DNA of 64,000 nucleotides from an uncultured Prevotellaceae bacterium (lineage in GTDB: Bacteria; Bacteroidota; Bacteroidia; Bacteroidales; Bacteroidaceae), in assembly GCA_900316505.1 (NCBI GenBank), contig ONDH01000008.1, positions 48,591 to 112,590 of the forward strand, read 5' to 3'. The notes under the pieces are model-generated. The model was not told where the DNA came from. It made no database searches and worked only from the letters and a program-made list of their open reading frames with translations. Positions 49,492-57,904 of this stretch are shown piece after piece. The position numbers were made by a program, and so were the translations under genes. Numbering within the stretch: the first letter of the stretch is position 1; the number at the start of each line of letters is the position of its first letter.

Positions 49492-52400
49492 ATGAGTAAA
49501 GAAAAGAAATTTATCACTTGTGATGGTAACACCGCTGCGGCTCATGTAGCTTACATGTTCTCTGAGGTGGCTGCCATCTACCCCATCACCCCATCGTCTC
49601 CTATGGCTGAGCACGTGGATGAGTGGGCAGTTGCAGGTCGCAAGAATCTCTTCGGCGACACAGTTCTCGTACAGGAAATGCAGTCAGAGGCAGGTGCAGC
49701 CGGTGCTGTTCACGGTTCTCTCCAGGCAGGTGCGCTCACAACCACCTTCACCGCATCTCAGGGTCTTCTCCTGATGATTCCTAACATGTACAAGATTGCC
49801 GGCGAGTTGCTTCCATCTGTATTCCACGTTTCTGCACGTACCGTTGCCAGCCACTCACTCTGTATCTTCGGTGACCACGGCGACGTGATGGCTTGCCGTC
49901 AGACTGGTTTCGCGATGCTTTGCGAAGGTTCTGTACAGGAAGTGATGGACCTCTCAGCTGTTGCTCACTTGGCAGCATTGGAGACTCGCGTTCCATTCAT
50001 CAACTTCTTCGACGGTTTCCGCACTTCTCACGAGTACCACAAGATTGAGGAGATGGATATGGAAGACATCCGTCCTCTCGTTCCAATGGACAAGGTGGCT
50101 GAGTTCCGCTCTCGTGCCCTCTCTCCAGAGCATCCAGAGGCTAAGGGTATGGCTGAGAACCCTGAGACATTCTTCGCACACCGCGAGTCTTGCAACCCAT
50201 TCTACGAGGAGGTTCCTGCCGCTGTTGAGAAGTACATGGAGGCTATCTCTAAGATTACTGGTCGTGAGTACAAGCCATTCACATACTATGGTGCCAAGGA
50301 TGCAACCGACGTGATCATCCTCATGGGTTCTGCCACTGAGGCTGCTCGCGAGGCTATCGACTACGCTAACGCCAACGGCAAGAAGTACGGTATGGTGTCT
50401 GTACACCTCTATCGTCCATTCTCTGTAGAGCGTCTGCTCGCCGCTGTTCCAAAGAGCGTGAAGCGCATCGCTGTGCTTGACCGCACGAAGGAACCAGGTG
50501 CTAATGGCGAACCTCTCTACCTCGACGTGAAGGATGCCTTCTACGGTCAGGAGAATGCTCCTCTCATCATCGGTGGTCGTTACGGTCTCGGTTCTGCCGA
50601 CGTGACTCCAACCATGATTCTCACCGTTTACAAGAACCTCGAACTCCCAGAGCCCAAGAACCACTTCACACTCGGCATTGTCGATGACGTTACCTTCCGT
50701 TCTCTCCCCATCGAAGAGGAAATGGCACTCGGTGGTGAAGGCATCTTCGAGGCTAAGTTCTTCGGTCTTGGTGCCGACGGTACTGTAGGTGCCAACAAGA
50801 ACTCTGTGAAGATTATCGGTGACAACACCAACAAGTACTGCCAGGCTTACTTCTCTTACGACTCTAAGAAGTCAGGTGGTTTCACTTGCTCACACCTCCG
50901 TTTCGGTGACACGCCCATCCGTTCTACTTACCAGATTAAGACCCCTAACTTCGTGGCATGCCACGTGCAGGCTTACCTCCGCATGTACGACGTGCTTCGT
51001 GGTCTCCGTCAGAACGGTCAGTTCCTCCTCAACACCATCTTCGAGGGTGAGGAACTTGTGAAGTTCTTGCCTAACAACGTGAAGAAGTACTTCGCTGAGA
51101 AGAACATCACCGTTTACTATATCAATGCTACCAAGATTGCACAGGAGATTGGTTTGGGCAACCGCACCAACACCATCCTTCAGTCAGCATTCTTCCGCAT
51201 CACCGAGGTGATTCCTGTGGAACTCGCTGTAGAGCAGATGAAGAAGGCTATCGTGAAGTCTTACGGCAAGAAGGGTGAAGACGTGGTGAACATGAACTTC
51301 GCAGCCGTTGACCGCGGTGGCGAGTACAAGAAGCTCGACGTTGACCCAGCATGGAAGAACCTTCCTGCTGATCCTGTGGAGGCTAACGACGACCCAGAAT
51401 TCATCAACAAGCTCGTGCGTCCTATCAACGCACAGAACGGCGACCTCCTTCCCGTTTCAGCCTACAAGGGTTATGAAGACGGTATGTGGGAGCAGGGCAC
51501 AGCTGCTTACGAAAAGCGTGGTGTGTCTGCCTTCGTTCCTACTTGGGACAGCGAGAACTGTATCCAGTGTAACAAGTGTGCCTTCGTTTGTCCTCACGCT
51601 GCCATCCGCCCATTCGTTATGGACGAGAAGGAAGCTGCTGGCATCGACGCTGCTAAGCTCGACATGCTGGCTCCAGCACAGCTCAAGGGCATGAAGTTCC
51701 GTATGCAGGTGAGCGTTATGGACTGTCTCGGCTGCGGCAACTGTGTGGATGTATGTCCAGGCAAGAAGGGCAACAAGGCGCTCAAGATGGTTCCTCTGCA
51801 GGGCGAGCTCGGCGAGGCAAAGAACTGGGACTACTGCGTGAAGAACGTAGCCAGCAAGCAAGACCTCATCGACTACAAGGCCAACCCACGTGTGAGCCAG
51901 TTCGCTACCCCACTCTTCGAGTTCTCGGGCGCATGCTCTGGTTGCGGTGAGACTCCATACGTGAAGCTCATTTCTCAGCTCTTCGGCGACCGTCAGATGG
52001 TGGCTAACGCTACAGGTTGCTCTTCTATCTACTCTGGTTCTATCCCATCTACTCCATACACCAAGAACGCCAAGGGTCAGGGTCCTGCATGGTCTAACTC
52101 TTTGTTCGAGGACTTCTGCGAATACGGTCTCGGTATGGCTATCGCCAACAAGAAGATGCGCGCTCGCATCGTGGCTATGCTCAACGAACTCCTCGCTAAG
52201 GACGACACTCCAGCAGAGTTCAAGGCAGCCGCTGAAGAGTGGATTGCTGGCAAGGACAACGCTGACGCATCTAAGGCAGCAGCAGCTAAGCTCGCTCCAG
52301 CTATCGAGGCTGGTCGCAACGCAGGTTGCCCAATCTGCAAGCAGCTCTCTGAACTTTCTCACTACCTCGTGAAGCGCAGCCAGTGGATCATCGGTGGTGA

Positions 52401-53046
52401 CGGTGCTTCTTACGACATCGGCTACGGTGGTCTTGACCACGCACTTGCTTCTGGCGAGGACATCAACATCTTCGTTATCGACACTGAGGTTTACTCTAAC
52501 ACAGGTGGTCAGTCTTCAAAGGCTACTCCAATCGGTGCCATCGCTCAGTTCGCTGCTGGTGGTAAGCGCATCACGAAGAAGGACCTCGGTCTCATGCAGT
52601 CAACCTATGGCTACGTATATGTGGCTCAGGTGGCAATGGGTGCAGACAATGCACAGTGTCTCAAGGCACTCCGCGAAGCAGAGGCTTATCCAGGCCCATC
52701 ACTCGTCATCGCTTACGCTCCATGTATCAACCACGGCCTCAAGGCTAAGGGCGGCATGGGTAAGTCACAGGCTGAGGAAGCTAAGGCAGTTGAGTGCGGT
52801 TACTGGCACCTCTGGCGTTTCGACCCACGTCTCGCCGAGGAAGGCAAGAACCCATTCCAGCTCGACTCCAAGGCTCCAAACTGGGATAACTTCCAGGCAT
52901 TCCTCGATGGCGAGGTACGTTACCTCTCTCTCAAGAAGGTATGTCCAAACGAGGCTCAGGAACTCTTCGACGCAGCCAAGAAGGCAGCACAGCACCGCTA
53001 TGCAACTTATGTACGCATGAGCAAGATTGACTACTCTGCAGAGTAA
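49492..53046 (+). CDS. nifJ: Pyruvate:ferredoxin (flavodoxin) oxidoreductase
   Basis: Single-chain enzyme that makes acetyl-CoA, CO2 and reduced ferredoxin from pyruvate in anaerobes. Domains in order: pyrimidine-binding TPP domain (about 1-250, with AVAAIYPITPSSPMAE), transketolase C-like (260-400), gamma domain (420-620), a two-[4Fe-4S] module (CIQCNKCAFVCP near 688, CLGCGNCVDVCP near 743), and TPP-pyrophosphate domain (GDGASYDIGYGGLDH near 968, EVYSNTGGQSSKATP near 1000). At 1184 aa it is complete. Its strongly biased codons show high expression. The last ~55 codons are repeated in three downstream fragments. Confidence 0.97.
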   Translation: MSKEKKFITCDGNTAAAHVAYMFSEVAAIYPITPSSPMAEHVDEWAVAGRKNLFGDTVLVQEMQSEAGAAGAVHGSLQAGALTTTFTASQGLLLMIPNMYKIAGELLPSVFHVSARTVASHSLCIFGDHGDVMACRQTGFAMLCEGSVQEVMDLSAVAHLAALETRVPFINFFDGFRTSHEYHKIEEMDMEDIRPLVPMDKVAEFRSRALSPEHPEAKGMAENPETFFAHRESCNPFYEEVPAAVEKYMEAISKITGREYKPFTYYGAKDATDVIILMGSATEAAREAIDYANANGKKYGMVSVHLYRPFSVERLLAAVPKSVKRIAVLDRTKEPGANGEPLYLDVKDAFYGQENAPLIIGGRYGLGSADVTPTMILTVYKNLELPEPKNHFTLGIVDDVTFRSLPIEEEMALGGEGIFEAKFFGLGADGTVGANKNSVKIIGDNTNKYCQAYFSYDSKKSGGFTCSHLRFGDTPIRSTYQIKTPNFVACHVQAYLRMYDVLRGLRQNGQFLLNTIFEGEELVKFLPNNVKKYFAEKNITVYYINATKIAQEIGLGNRTNTILQSAFFRITEVIPVELAVEQMKKAIVKSYGKKGEDVVNMNFAAVDRGGEYKKLDVDPAWKNLPADPVEANDDPEFINKLVRPINAQNGDLLPVSAYKGYEDGMWEQGTAAYEKRGVSAFVPTWDSENCIQCNKCAFVCPHAAIRPFVMDEKEAAGIDAAKLDMLAPAQLKGMKFRMQVSVMDCLGCGNCVDVCPGKKGNKALKMVPLQGELGEAKNWDYCVKNVASKQDLIDYKANPRVSQFATPLFEFSGACSGCGETPYVKLISQLFGDRQMVANATGCSSIYSGSIPSTPYTKNAKGQGPAWSNSLFEDFCEYGLGMAIANKKMRARIVAMLNELLAKDDTPAEFKAAAEEWIAGKDNADASKAAAAKLAPAIEAGRNAGCPICKQLSELSHYLVKRSQWIIGGDGASYDIGYGGLDHALASGEDINIFVIDTEVYSNTGGQSSKATPIGAIAQFAAGGKRITKKDLGLMQSTYGYVYVAQVAMGADNAQCLKALREAEAYPGPSLVIAYAPCINHGLKAKGGMGKSQAEEAKAVECGYWHLWRFDPRLAEEGKNPFQLDSKAPNWDNFQAFLDGEVRYLSLKKVCPNEAQELFDAAKKAAQHRYATYVRMSKIDYSAE

Positions 53047-53070
53047 TATGTGATTAACAATATTAATAAT

Positions 53071-53102
53071 AGGGGGCGAAACCACTATATGTTTCGTCCC
53101 CT
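53071..53102 (+). terminator. Terminator of nifJ
   Basis: AGGGGGCGAAAC pairs with GTTTCGTCCCCT (one G-T pair) around eight bases. It differs from the terminators after the displaced nifJ tails. Confidence 0.85.
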
Positions 53103-53134
53103 ATTAAAATAAAAAACTACATTCTTTCTCCCAT

Positions 53135-54184
53135 ATGAAATCTGACCGCTATCTTTCTTTACCACTTTTCTTTTCTGTTTTTTTTCTATATTCATGCAAT
53201 ACCGAGTTCTCAAAATATCAGAAATCTGGTAAAAACGATTTAGAAAAGAAACATCTTGTAGGTAATGTAAAGAGTGTAACCCGTTATTATGACGGGGAAA
53301 TAACAGATATACATAGTTATAACAAATATGGCTTTATAACAGAATATCTTAATTATAGTGACGGTGAAGTAGTTGAGAAGAGAACCTATACATATAATGA
53401 ATTTGGCAAGATTGCTCGTGAAGAAACAAAAAATGAGAAATGGCATAAAGCGGAAATAACGAAATTCGATGAATATGGAAATGCCATTGAAGAATCAGAA
53501 GAGATTTATGAGATCTATGATTTAACCTCTAAAGAGACGGTTGGAACGAGATTACGATATACATATGAAAACAATTATGACAAGTTCGGTGGTCTTATCA
53601 GCCGTAAATGTTTTAGAAGAAATGGTACATGCCAGATAGAAATAGAATACAACCAAGATGGGAATATATCGAAGAAAACCGAATATGATGAGAATGGTTC
53701 CATTTTCGAATATACCGAATATTCCTATAGGGGAAATATTTTAGCGGAAGAAAAAACTAAAAGACCACAATATCATTTAATGTATTCCATTTTCTATTAT
53801 AATCCAGATGGGAAAATAGAGAAATTTGCCCGATTATATGAAGATGAGAGTTTATGTGACATGAAAGAATATGTTTTTGACGATAATGGATATCCGACAA
53901 AGCGGATTGACACATGGATTGCATCTAGCATAACGGCTAAATTAAGGGGCACTGAACTAAAACCTGGTGACATATATCATACTATAACATTATATGATTG
54001 TGATGAGCATGGATCTATACTGCAAGAAACAAAGATGACCTATTATCCCAATGAAGATATGTCTATACCCAAAGAAGCAGACGAGACCAAAACATTCCAA
54101 TACGAATATGATACTCATGGCAATATCATATACGAAAAGGACGATGAAGGGCGCGAATACAAGTACGATATTTCATATTATTAA
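53135..54184 (+). CDS. YD/RHS-like repeat lipoprotein
   Basis: A 349-residue protein with a lipoprotein signal (MKSDRYLSLPLFFSVFFLYSC). The mature part is a series of short beta units with the pattern Y(N/D)xxG(N/K/L)I, such as YNEFGKIARE, FDEYGNAIEE, YNQDGNISKK, YDENGSIFEY and YDTHGNIIYE. These resemble the YD repeats of RHS and wall-associated proteins, but no toxin tip is present. It is AT-rich compared with nifJ, which suggests recent transfer. It is the first gene of cassette 1 after nifJ; its role is unknown. Confidence 0.75.
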   Translation: MKSDRYLSLPLFFSVFFLYSCNTEFSKYQKSGKNDLEKKHLVGNVKSVTRYYDGEITDIHSYNKYGFITEYLNYSDGEVVEKRTYTYNEFGKIAREETKNEKWHKAEITKFDEYGNAIEESEEIYEIYDLTSKETVGTRLRYTYENNYDKFGGLISRKCFRRNGTCQIEIEYNQDGNISKKTEYDENGSIFEYTEYSYRGNILAEEKTKRPQYHLMYSIFYYNPDGKIEKFARLYEDESLCDMKEYVFDDNGYPTKRIDTWIASSITAKLRGTELKPGDIYHTITLYDCDEHGSILQETKMTYYPNEDMSIPKEADETKTFQYEYDTHGNIIYEKDDEGREYKYDISYY

Positions 54185-54211
54185 TATTCTAACTATAACA
54201 ATAATGTAATC

Positions 54212-55426
54212 ATGATAAAAACAATTTTTATACAGGACTTTTTTTCTTTCCGAGGGGAAAACAGAATAGAACTTAATGAGGGACTCAATCTCTTATTAGG
54301 CATTAACGGAAGTGGAAAAACAACATTTCTTAATGCTTTCAGACTACTCTATGAGGGAGTTGCGGGTATAGGATTTGAAAAACTCTTTCAAGAATTATGG
54401 GGAGGCTACATGAATGTGGTCAATGCAAATCACCATGACACCCCATCTTTGATAAAATTGACTTTCATTTTCGACTATAAGAAATTAAAGAAAGTCACTC
54501 CAAAGTCCCCATTTAAGGAAGACGCATTCTATGAGATTGTAATAAAGCCTATTGGCAAAACAAGCTACAGCATAGAAGAACGTCTCTATTCTGAAAATAG
54601 AAAATCGCCAGATAAACCCTTTGAATATTTAAAGTTCAAGGATGGAAGAGGTAGTTTCAGTGTAAGACACAGTACGGGCGTTCGTATTGAACATGAGAAT
54701 TATAGGGGTGATGTTTCTTCCCAAGAGTTGGTATTACGGCAAATTAGTGACCCTCGAAGATACCTCCCATCTCATACGATAAAAATGGCTATTGCATCAA
54801 TGGCCCTGTATGATACTTTTAATACAGAAAGTAGTAGTAAAATACGAAAGCCCGCTGAATTTAATAGCGCAATGCGACTTAATTACAATGGGGAGAATTT
54901 AGTCCAATTACTTTCAAATCTTAAGACCTCAGACTTATGGACATATCAAGAAATAGAGAAACAACTTTCTACTGTAAACCAAGGTTTCCTATCATTTGAA
55001 TTTAGTCCATTCGGATCTCAACTATATATGTCAATAAGAGAAGCGAATATGAGCCATACTATTGGTATGCAACATATTTCTGATGGCACTTTACGATATA
55101 CTTTGTTAATGAGTATCTTATTAAATAAGCAACGAGGAGTCCTTATAGGATTGGATGAGCCAGAAGGACGGCTCCATCCGGATATGATTAATTCTGTTGC
55201 AGAAATGCTGCGTAAAGCGTCTTTGGATTCACAACTTATTATTGCAACCCACTCCCCGCTATTACTAAACGCCTTTACCTTAGAGGATGTTCTTGTTTTT
55301 GAAAAAGAAGAGAATAATGCTACAGTTGTTAAACGATATTATGAGGAAGACTTTGAAGAGTATGAAGGGGAAATCCTACCAGGACAATTGTGGTTAAGAG
55401 GTGAAATAGGAGGGAAACGATGGTAA
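54212..55426 (+). CDS. AAA (ABC/OLD-like) ATPase, partner of DUF4276 protein
   Basis: A 404-residue ABC-type ATPase of the RecF/OLD/AAA_21 class. Walker A is LLGINGSGKTTFLNAF near 29, after FIQDFFSFRGENRIELNEG. The late ABC elements are LIGLDEPEGRLHPDMINSVAEML near 309 (Walker B Asp-Glu) and IIATHSPLLLNAFTLEDVLVF near 338 (H-loop His). It has no nuclease domain of its own. The gene ends seven bases inside the DUF4276 gene, so the two are coupled. ATPase/DUF4276 or RloA/B-like pairs are associated with anti-phage systems; that role is inferred here. Confidence 0.85.
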   Translation: MIKTIFIQDFFSFRGENRIELNEGLNLLLGINGSGKTTFLNAFRLLYEGVAGIGFEKLFQELWGGYMNVVNANHHDTPSLIKLTFIFDYKKLKKVTPKSPFKEDAFYEIVIKPIGKTSYSIEERLYSENRKSPDKPFEYLKFKDGRGSFSVRHSTGVRIEHENYRGDVSSQELVLRQISDPRRYLPSHTIKMAIASMALYDTFNTESSSKIRKPAEFNSAMRLNYNGENLVQLLSNLKTSDLWTYQEIEKQLSTVNQGFLSFEFSPFGSQLYMSIREANMSHTIGMQHISDGTLRYTLLMSILLNKQRGVLIGLDEPEGRLHPDMINSVAEMLRKASLDSQLIIATHSPLLLNAFTLEDVLVFEKEENNATVVKRYYEEDFEEYEGEILPGQLWLRGEIGGKRW

Positions 55427-56112
55427 TTCGTATTATTATAGAAGGTGGTGCACTTCCCTGTAATACAAATAGCACTACTAATGAGGAAACCATCAAGACA
55501 TATGATGGTTCAGAGGTTCTGCGTGAAGAACTAAAAAAGTTCTTCATAAATGTATTAGGTATATCAGATATCAGTGTGATAGTAACTTATGAAGGGAGCA
55601 ACAAAAATGCTGCTAAAGTATTTGTTGCACAACCTGAGGAAGATTATCTATATACAGATTTAGATGACATTCCAGAGAAACGTGCAGAATGGTTTGACAA
55701 GATGGAAAAAGACGGAATTGCAATACCCAAAGATAGAAAGCAAGACGTCTTTTTCTGGATACAAGAAATGGAAGCATGGTTCTTAAAACAGCCACAATGT
55801 ATTGAGGCGTGGGCTGCTGTCAGAAGAATTGAGATCAAAACTCCGATTGCGTCTGACCCTCTAATCGCAGGGAAAGATATAGAGCACTTAGCCCATAAGC
55901 CTTCAAACGTTATGAAAGTAATCTTTAGACGTGATCTGAAGAACACAAAGACAGGTAAAAATGGTAAACCTCAGAAACTTGTTTACGGTAAATTGCGTAT
56001 TGCTCCGCGCATTATTCCATACTTAAATCCACAAGAGCTTGTGACTAAGGATTCAGAATTGCAATCGTTTGTCGATTCCGTTAAACGCAAAGTAGAGGCT
56101 TCGATTCAATAG
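55420..56112 (+). CDS. DUF4276-family protein, putative effector of the ATPase pair
   Basis: A 230-residue protein with an N-terminal strand and loop VIRIIIEGGALP followed by LREELKKFFINVLG, as in DUF4276 / Toprim-like proteins (the early Glu and later Asp pair, e.g. LYTDLDDIP, could bind metal). FFWIQEMEAWFLKQP near 110 is a common family segment. The C-terminal half is basic (RRDLKNTKTGKNGKPQKL), fitting nucleic-acid contact. Paired with an OLD/RecF-like ATPase it may be the nuclease or translation-targeting component. A 105-base gap follows before a displaced nifJ tail. Confidence 0.78.
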   Translation: MVIRIIIEGGALPCNTNSTTNEETIKTYDGSEVLREELKKFFINVLGISDISVIVTYEGSNKNAAKVFVAQPEEDYLYTDLDDIPEKRAEWFDKMEKDGIAIPKDRKQDVFFWIQEMEAWFLKQPQCIEAWAAVRRIEIKTPIASDPLIAGKDIEHLAHKPSNVMKVIFRRDLKNTKTGKNGKPQKLVYGKLRIAPRIIPYLNPQELVTKDSELQSFVDSVKRKVEASIQ

Positions 56113-56220
56113 AAATAGCTTTTTTATACCATTTTGCGAAACAATTCCTCTCATATCACGACTATAATACCCGAATGATTAATGAAAAACTCATACTAAC
56201 ATGTAGAAGACAGCCGTAAA

Positions 56221-56460
56221 AACTGGGATAACTTCCAGACATTGACTTCGTCTTCTTCCGTCACAATTCGGCAATGCTCAAATGAATTCAGCATGCACTC
56301 GCTGCTCCGTCAATTCCTCGACGGCGAGGTACGTTACCTCTCACTCAAGAAGGTATGTCCAAACGAGGCTCAGGAACTCTTCGACGCAGCCAAGAAGGCA
56401 GCACAGCACCGCTACGCTACCTACGTGCGCATGAGCAAGATTGACTACTCAGCAGAGTAA
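56221..56460 (+). pseudogene. Displaced nifJ 3' end, copy 2, split by a 70-bp insert
   Basis: 56221-56242 matches nifJ 52879-52900. After a TGAC...GTCA insert (56243-56312, followed by a repeated AT), 56315-56460 matches nifJ 52901-53046 to the same TAA stop. In the second part all eight differences from native nifJ are synonymous. A short ORF through it (56242-56460) is a by-product. Confidence 0.9.
56243..56312. repeat. 70-bp TGAC...GTCA mini-element
   Basis: It begins TGAC and ends GTCA, with AT on both sides, as if inserted in the nifJ tail with a 2-bp target duplication. Inside is an incomplete stem (GCAATGC with GCATGC). Closely similar units occur at 57553, 57626 and 57663. Confidence 0.75.
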
Positions 56461-56486
56461 TAAACTTACTTACATATCATCATCCC

Positions 56487-56521
56487 AAAGGATGCCGTTC
56501 CATGATGGTTCGGCATCCTTT
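56487..56521 (+). terminator. Terminator after nifJ tail copy 2
   Basis: AAAGGATGCCG pairs with CGGCATCCTTT and runs into more T residues. Confidence 0.85.
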
Positions 56522-56595
56522 TTTAAACTCCTCATCTTCTGCTTGTTCCAAAGCATGGAACGAAATTCAGTATAGAACAGCATATATGAAAACAA

Positions 56596-56622
56596 TAAGA
56601 GCCTGTGCGATTGCACGGGCTC
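56596..56622. repeat. Direct-repeat hairpin, left copy
   Basis: GAGCCTGTGC-GATT-GCACGGGCTC, a ten-pair stem with one G-T or mismatch position, found again at 57502-57528. The two copies bracket the DUF4160/DUF2442 module. On the minus strand this one could also terminate that module. Confidence 0.75.
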
Positions 56623-56686
56623 TTGTGATGTATAATGATTGTGAAAATGAAACCATCAATCAATATTCTCCGTCTTCTTATTGCAG

Positions 56687-57154
56687 TTATGATGGTTCTG
56701 CAACCAACATCGATTCGGACTCAAAGTCTGTCCTATACGAATAGCATGATGCCTGAATCATGTCTTCGCCCAATTTTTTGATGTGGTTCATTATGTCTTG
56801 TTCACGTTCCTTGGAAGGTTTTTTGAATCCATTGATGTAATTCCGAAGCAATGTCGGGTTCATGTCCATGGAACGGGCAAACTCCGCAACGTTTATTTCC
56901 TTGTGTGTTAGAAAGAATCGCTGCATGGCACTTGGCTCAGTGTCCTCGTACTCAAAACTCTCGAAGCTGATGTCCTCGTCCAGATTCCGCCAATGAATGC
57001 CATCAAAGCCGAAAGTATATTGGCTTCGCTGTTCTGCAGATGCAGCTCGCAACTTTGGATACCAAAGAAGTGACTGCTTATATTCCTTTCCTGCTTCGTC
57101 TCTGCCCCAAATGTGGTTGGCATCAAACCAGATTTCCTTGATTTTCATAGACAC
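56687..57154 (-). CDS. DUF2442 plus HTH protein, putative antitoxin
   Basis: A 155-residue protein. The first half is a DUF2442 domain (EIWFDANHIWGRDEAGKEY, then LLWYPKLRAASAEQRSQY and GIHWRNLDEDISFESF). The second half is a helix-turn-helix (EINVAEFARSMDMNPTLLRNYINGFKKPS). DUF2442 proteins commonly sit next to DUF4160 genes, and the pair looks like a toxin-antitoxin or self-regulating module. The HTH end suits binding to the palindrome in the upstream promoter. It starts eight bases after the DUF4160 stop. Confidence 0.8.
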   Translation of the reverse strand: MSMKIKEIWFDANHIWGRDEAGKEYKQSLLWYPKLRAASAEQRSQYTFGFDGIHWRNLDEDISFESFEYEDTEPSAMQRFFLTHKEINVAEFARSMDMNPTLLRNYINGFKKPSKEREQDIMNHIKKLGEDMIQASCYSYRTDFESESMLVAEPS

Positions 57155-57162
57155 TCCTCCAT

Positions 57163-57402
57163 TTAATTTTCAAAATAATCCTTCCAGCGCTTCATGATTA
57201 TATCGGCATTATCATCTATCACTCTTTTTATCTTCTTGAAGTCATTTGCCTTGATTCCTTGCTTCTCATTCAGTTCAAACTCTGTTTCGTTCCATGTAAA
57301 CTTAGCCATTCCGCCATTGCCCTCAACATGTACATGCACAGGCTCATGCTCTCTGCTGAAAAAGAAGAACGAGAAACCAAAAAATCTAAATACCTCTGGA
57401 AT
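57163..57402 (-). CDS. DUF4160 protein with apparent ATT start
   Basis: A 79-residue frame whose sequence EVFRFFGFSFFFFSREHEP followed by VHVHVEGNGGMAKFTW is a clear DUF4160 domain. The family starts with Met-Pro; here the codon at that position is ATT (57402-57400), followed by Pro-Glu-Val. An in-frame stop lies five codons upstream (TAA then four sense codons), and no ATG, GTG or TTG is available in between. Either ATT serves as a weak initiator, or a single base change has damaged the gene. The intact promoter and reading frame favour recent or no decay. It is first in the operon with the DUF2442 gene. Confidence 0.75.
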   Translation of the reverse strand: MPEVFRFFGFSFFFFSREHEPVHVHVEGNGGMAKFTWNETEFELNEKQGIKANDFKKIKRVIDDNADIIMKRWKDYFEN

Positions 57403-57432
57403 AAAACTATTCTTTTAATTGTTATTACGCCG

Positions 57433-57464
57433 CAAAATTAGGTATTATTTTCGATACCTCCAAA
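57433..57464 (-). promoter_or_regulatory. Promoter and palindromic operator of the DUF4160/DUF2442 pair
   Basis: On the minus strand TTTG is spaced 20 bases from TAATTTTG, an ideal Bacteroidota promoter. The spacer holds the palindrome GGTAT...ATACC (57441-57458), a likely autorepressor site. The box lies about 31 bases before the ATT codon. Confidence 0.75.
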
Positions 57465-57501
57465 TATTTTATTGTTTTATTGCAGAACTTATCCAATAAA
57501 A

Positions 57502-57528
57502 TAAGAGCCTGTGCGATTGCACAGGCTC
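57502..57528. repeat. Direct-repeat hairpin, right copy
   Basis: GAGCCTGTGC-GATT-GCACAGGCTC, a perfect ten-pair stem, second copy of the hairpin at 56596. It directly abuts nifJ tail copy 3. Confidence 0.8.
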
Positions 57529-57530
57529 CT

Positions 57531-57881
57531 AACTGGGATAACTTCCAGGCATTGACTTCGTCTTCTTCCGTCACGACTCGGCAATGCTCAAATGAATTCG
57601 GCATTGCACTCGCTGCTCCGTCAGTTGACTTCGTCTTCTTCCGTCACGACTGCTCCGTCAGTTGACTTCGTCTTCTTCCGTCACGACTCGGCAATGCTCA
57701 AATGAATTCAGCATTGCACTCGCTGCTCCGTCAGTTCCTTGACGGCGAAGTTCGCTACCTCTCTCTCAAGAAGGTATGTCCAAACGAGGCTCAGGAGCTC
57801 TTCGACGCAGCCAAGAAGGCAGCACAGCACCGCTACGCTACCTATGTGCGCATGAGCAAGATTGACTACTCTGCAGAGTAA
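57531..57881 (+). pseudogene. Displaced nifJ 3' end, copy 3, split by a tandem mini-element
   Basis: 57531-57552 matches nifJ 52879-52900, then come three mini-element units (57553-57735), then 57736-57881 matches nifJ 52901-53046 to the stop. All ten differences I count against native nifJ in the second part are synonymous. Confidence 0.9.
57553..57733. repeat. Tandem TGAC...GTCA mini-elements (71, 35 and 71 bp)
   Basis: Units 57553-57623, 57626-57660 and 57663-57733 are separated by GT. The middle one lacks the 36-base core with the GCAATGC/GCATTGC stem. The two long units are nearly identical to each other and to the insert at 56243. Confidence 0.85.
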
Positions 57882-57904
57882 TTAATTCTCACATAATTCA
57901 ACCC

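Noticed and set aside
56242..56460. 72-codon ORF as a separate small protein
   Set aside because: It is the nifJ tail preceded by the mini-element read in frame by chance; no promoter or start context.
56221..57735. Integron attC sites
   Set aside because: The mini-elements have a stem and short inverted ends, but no R/L box consensus and no integron integrase is seen; a REP/MITE-like origin is simpler.
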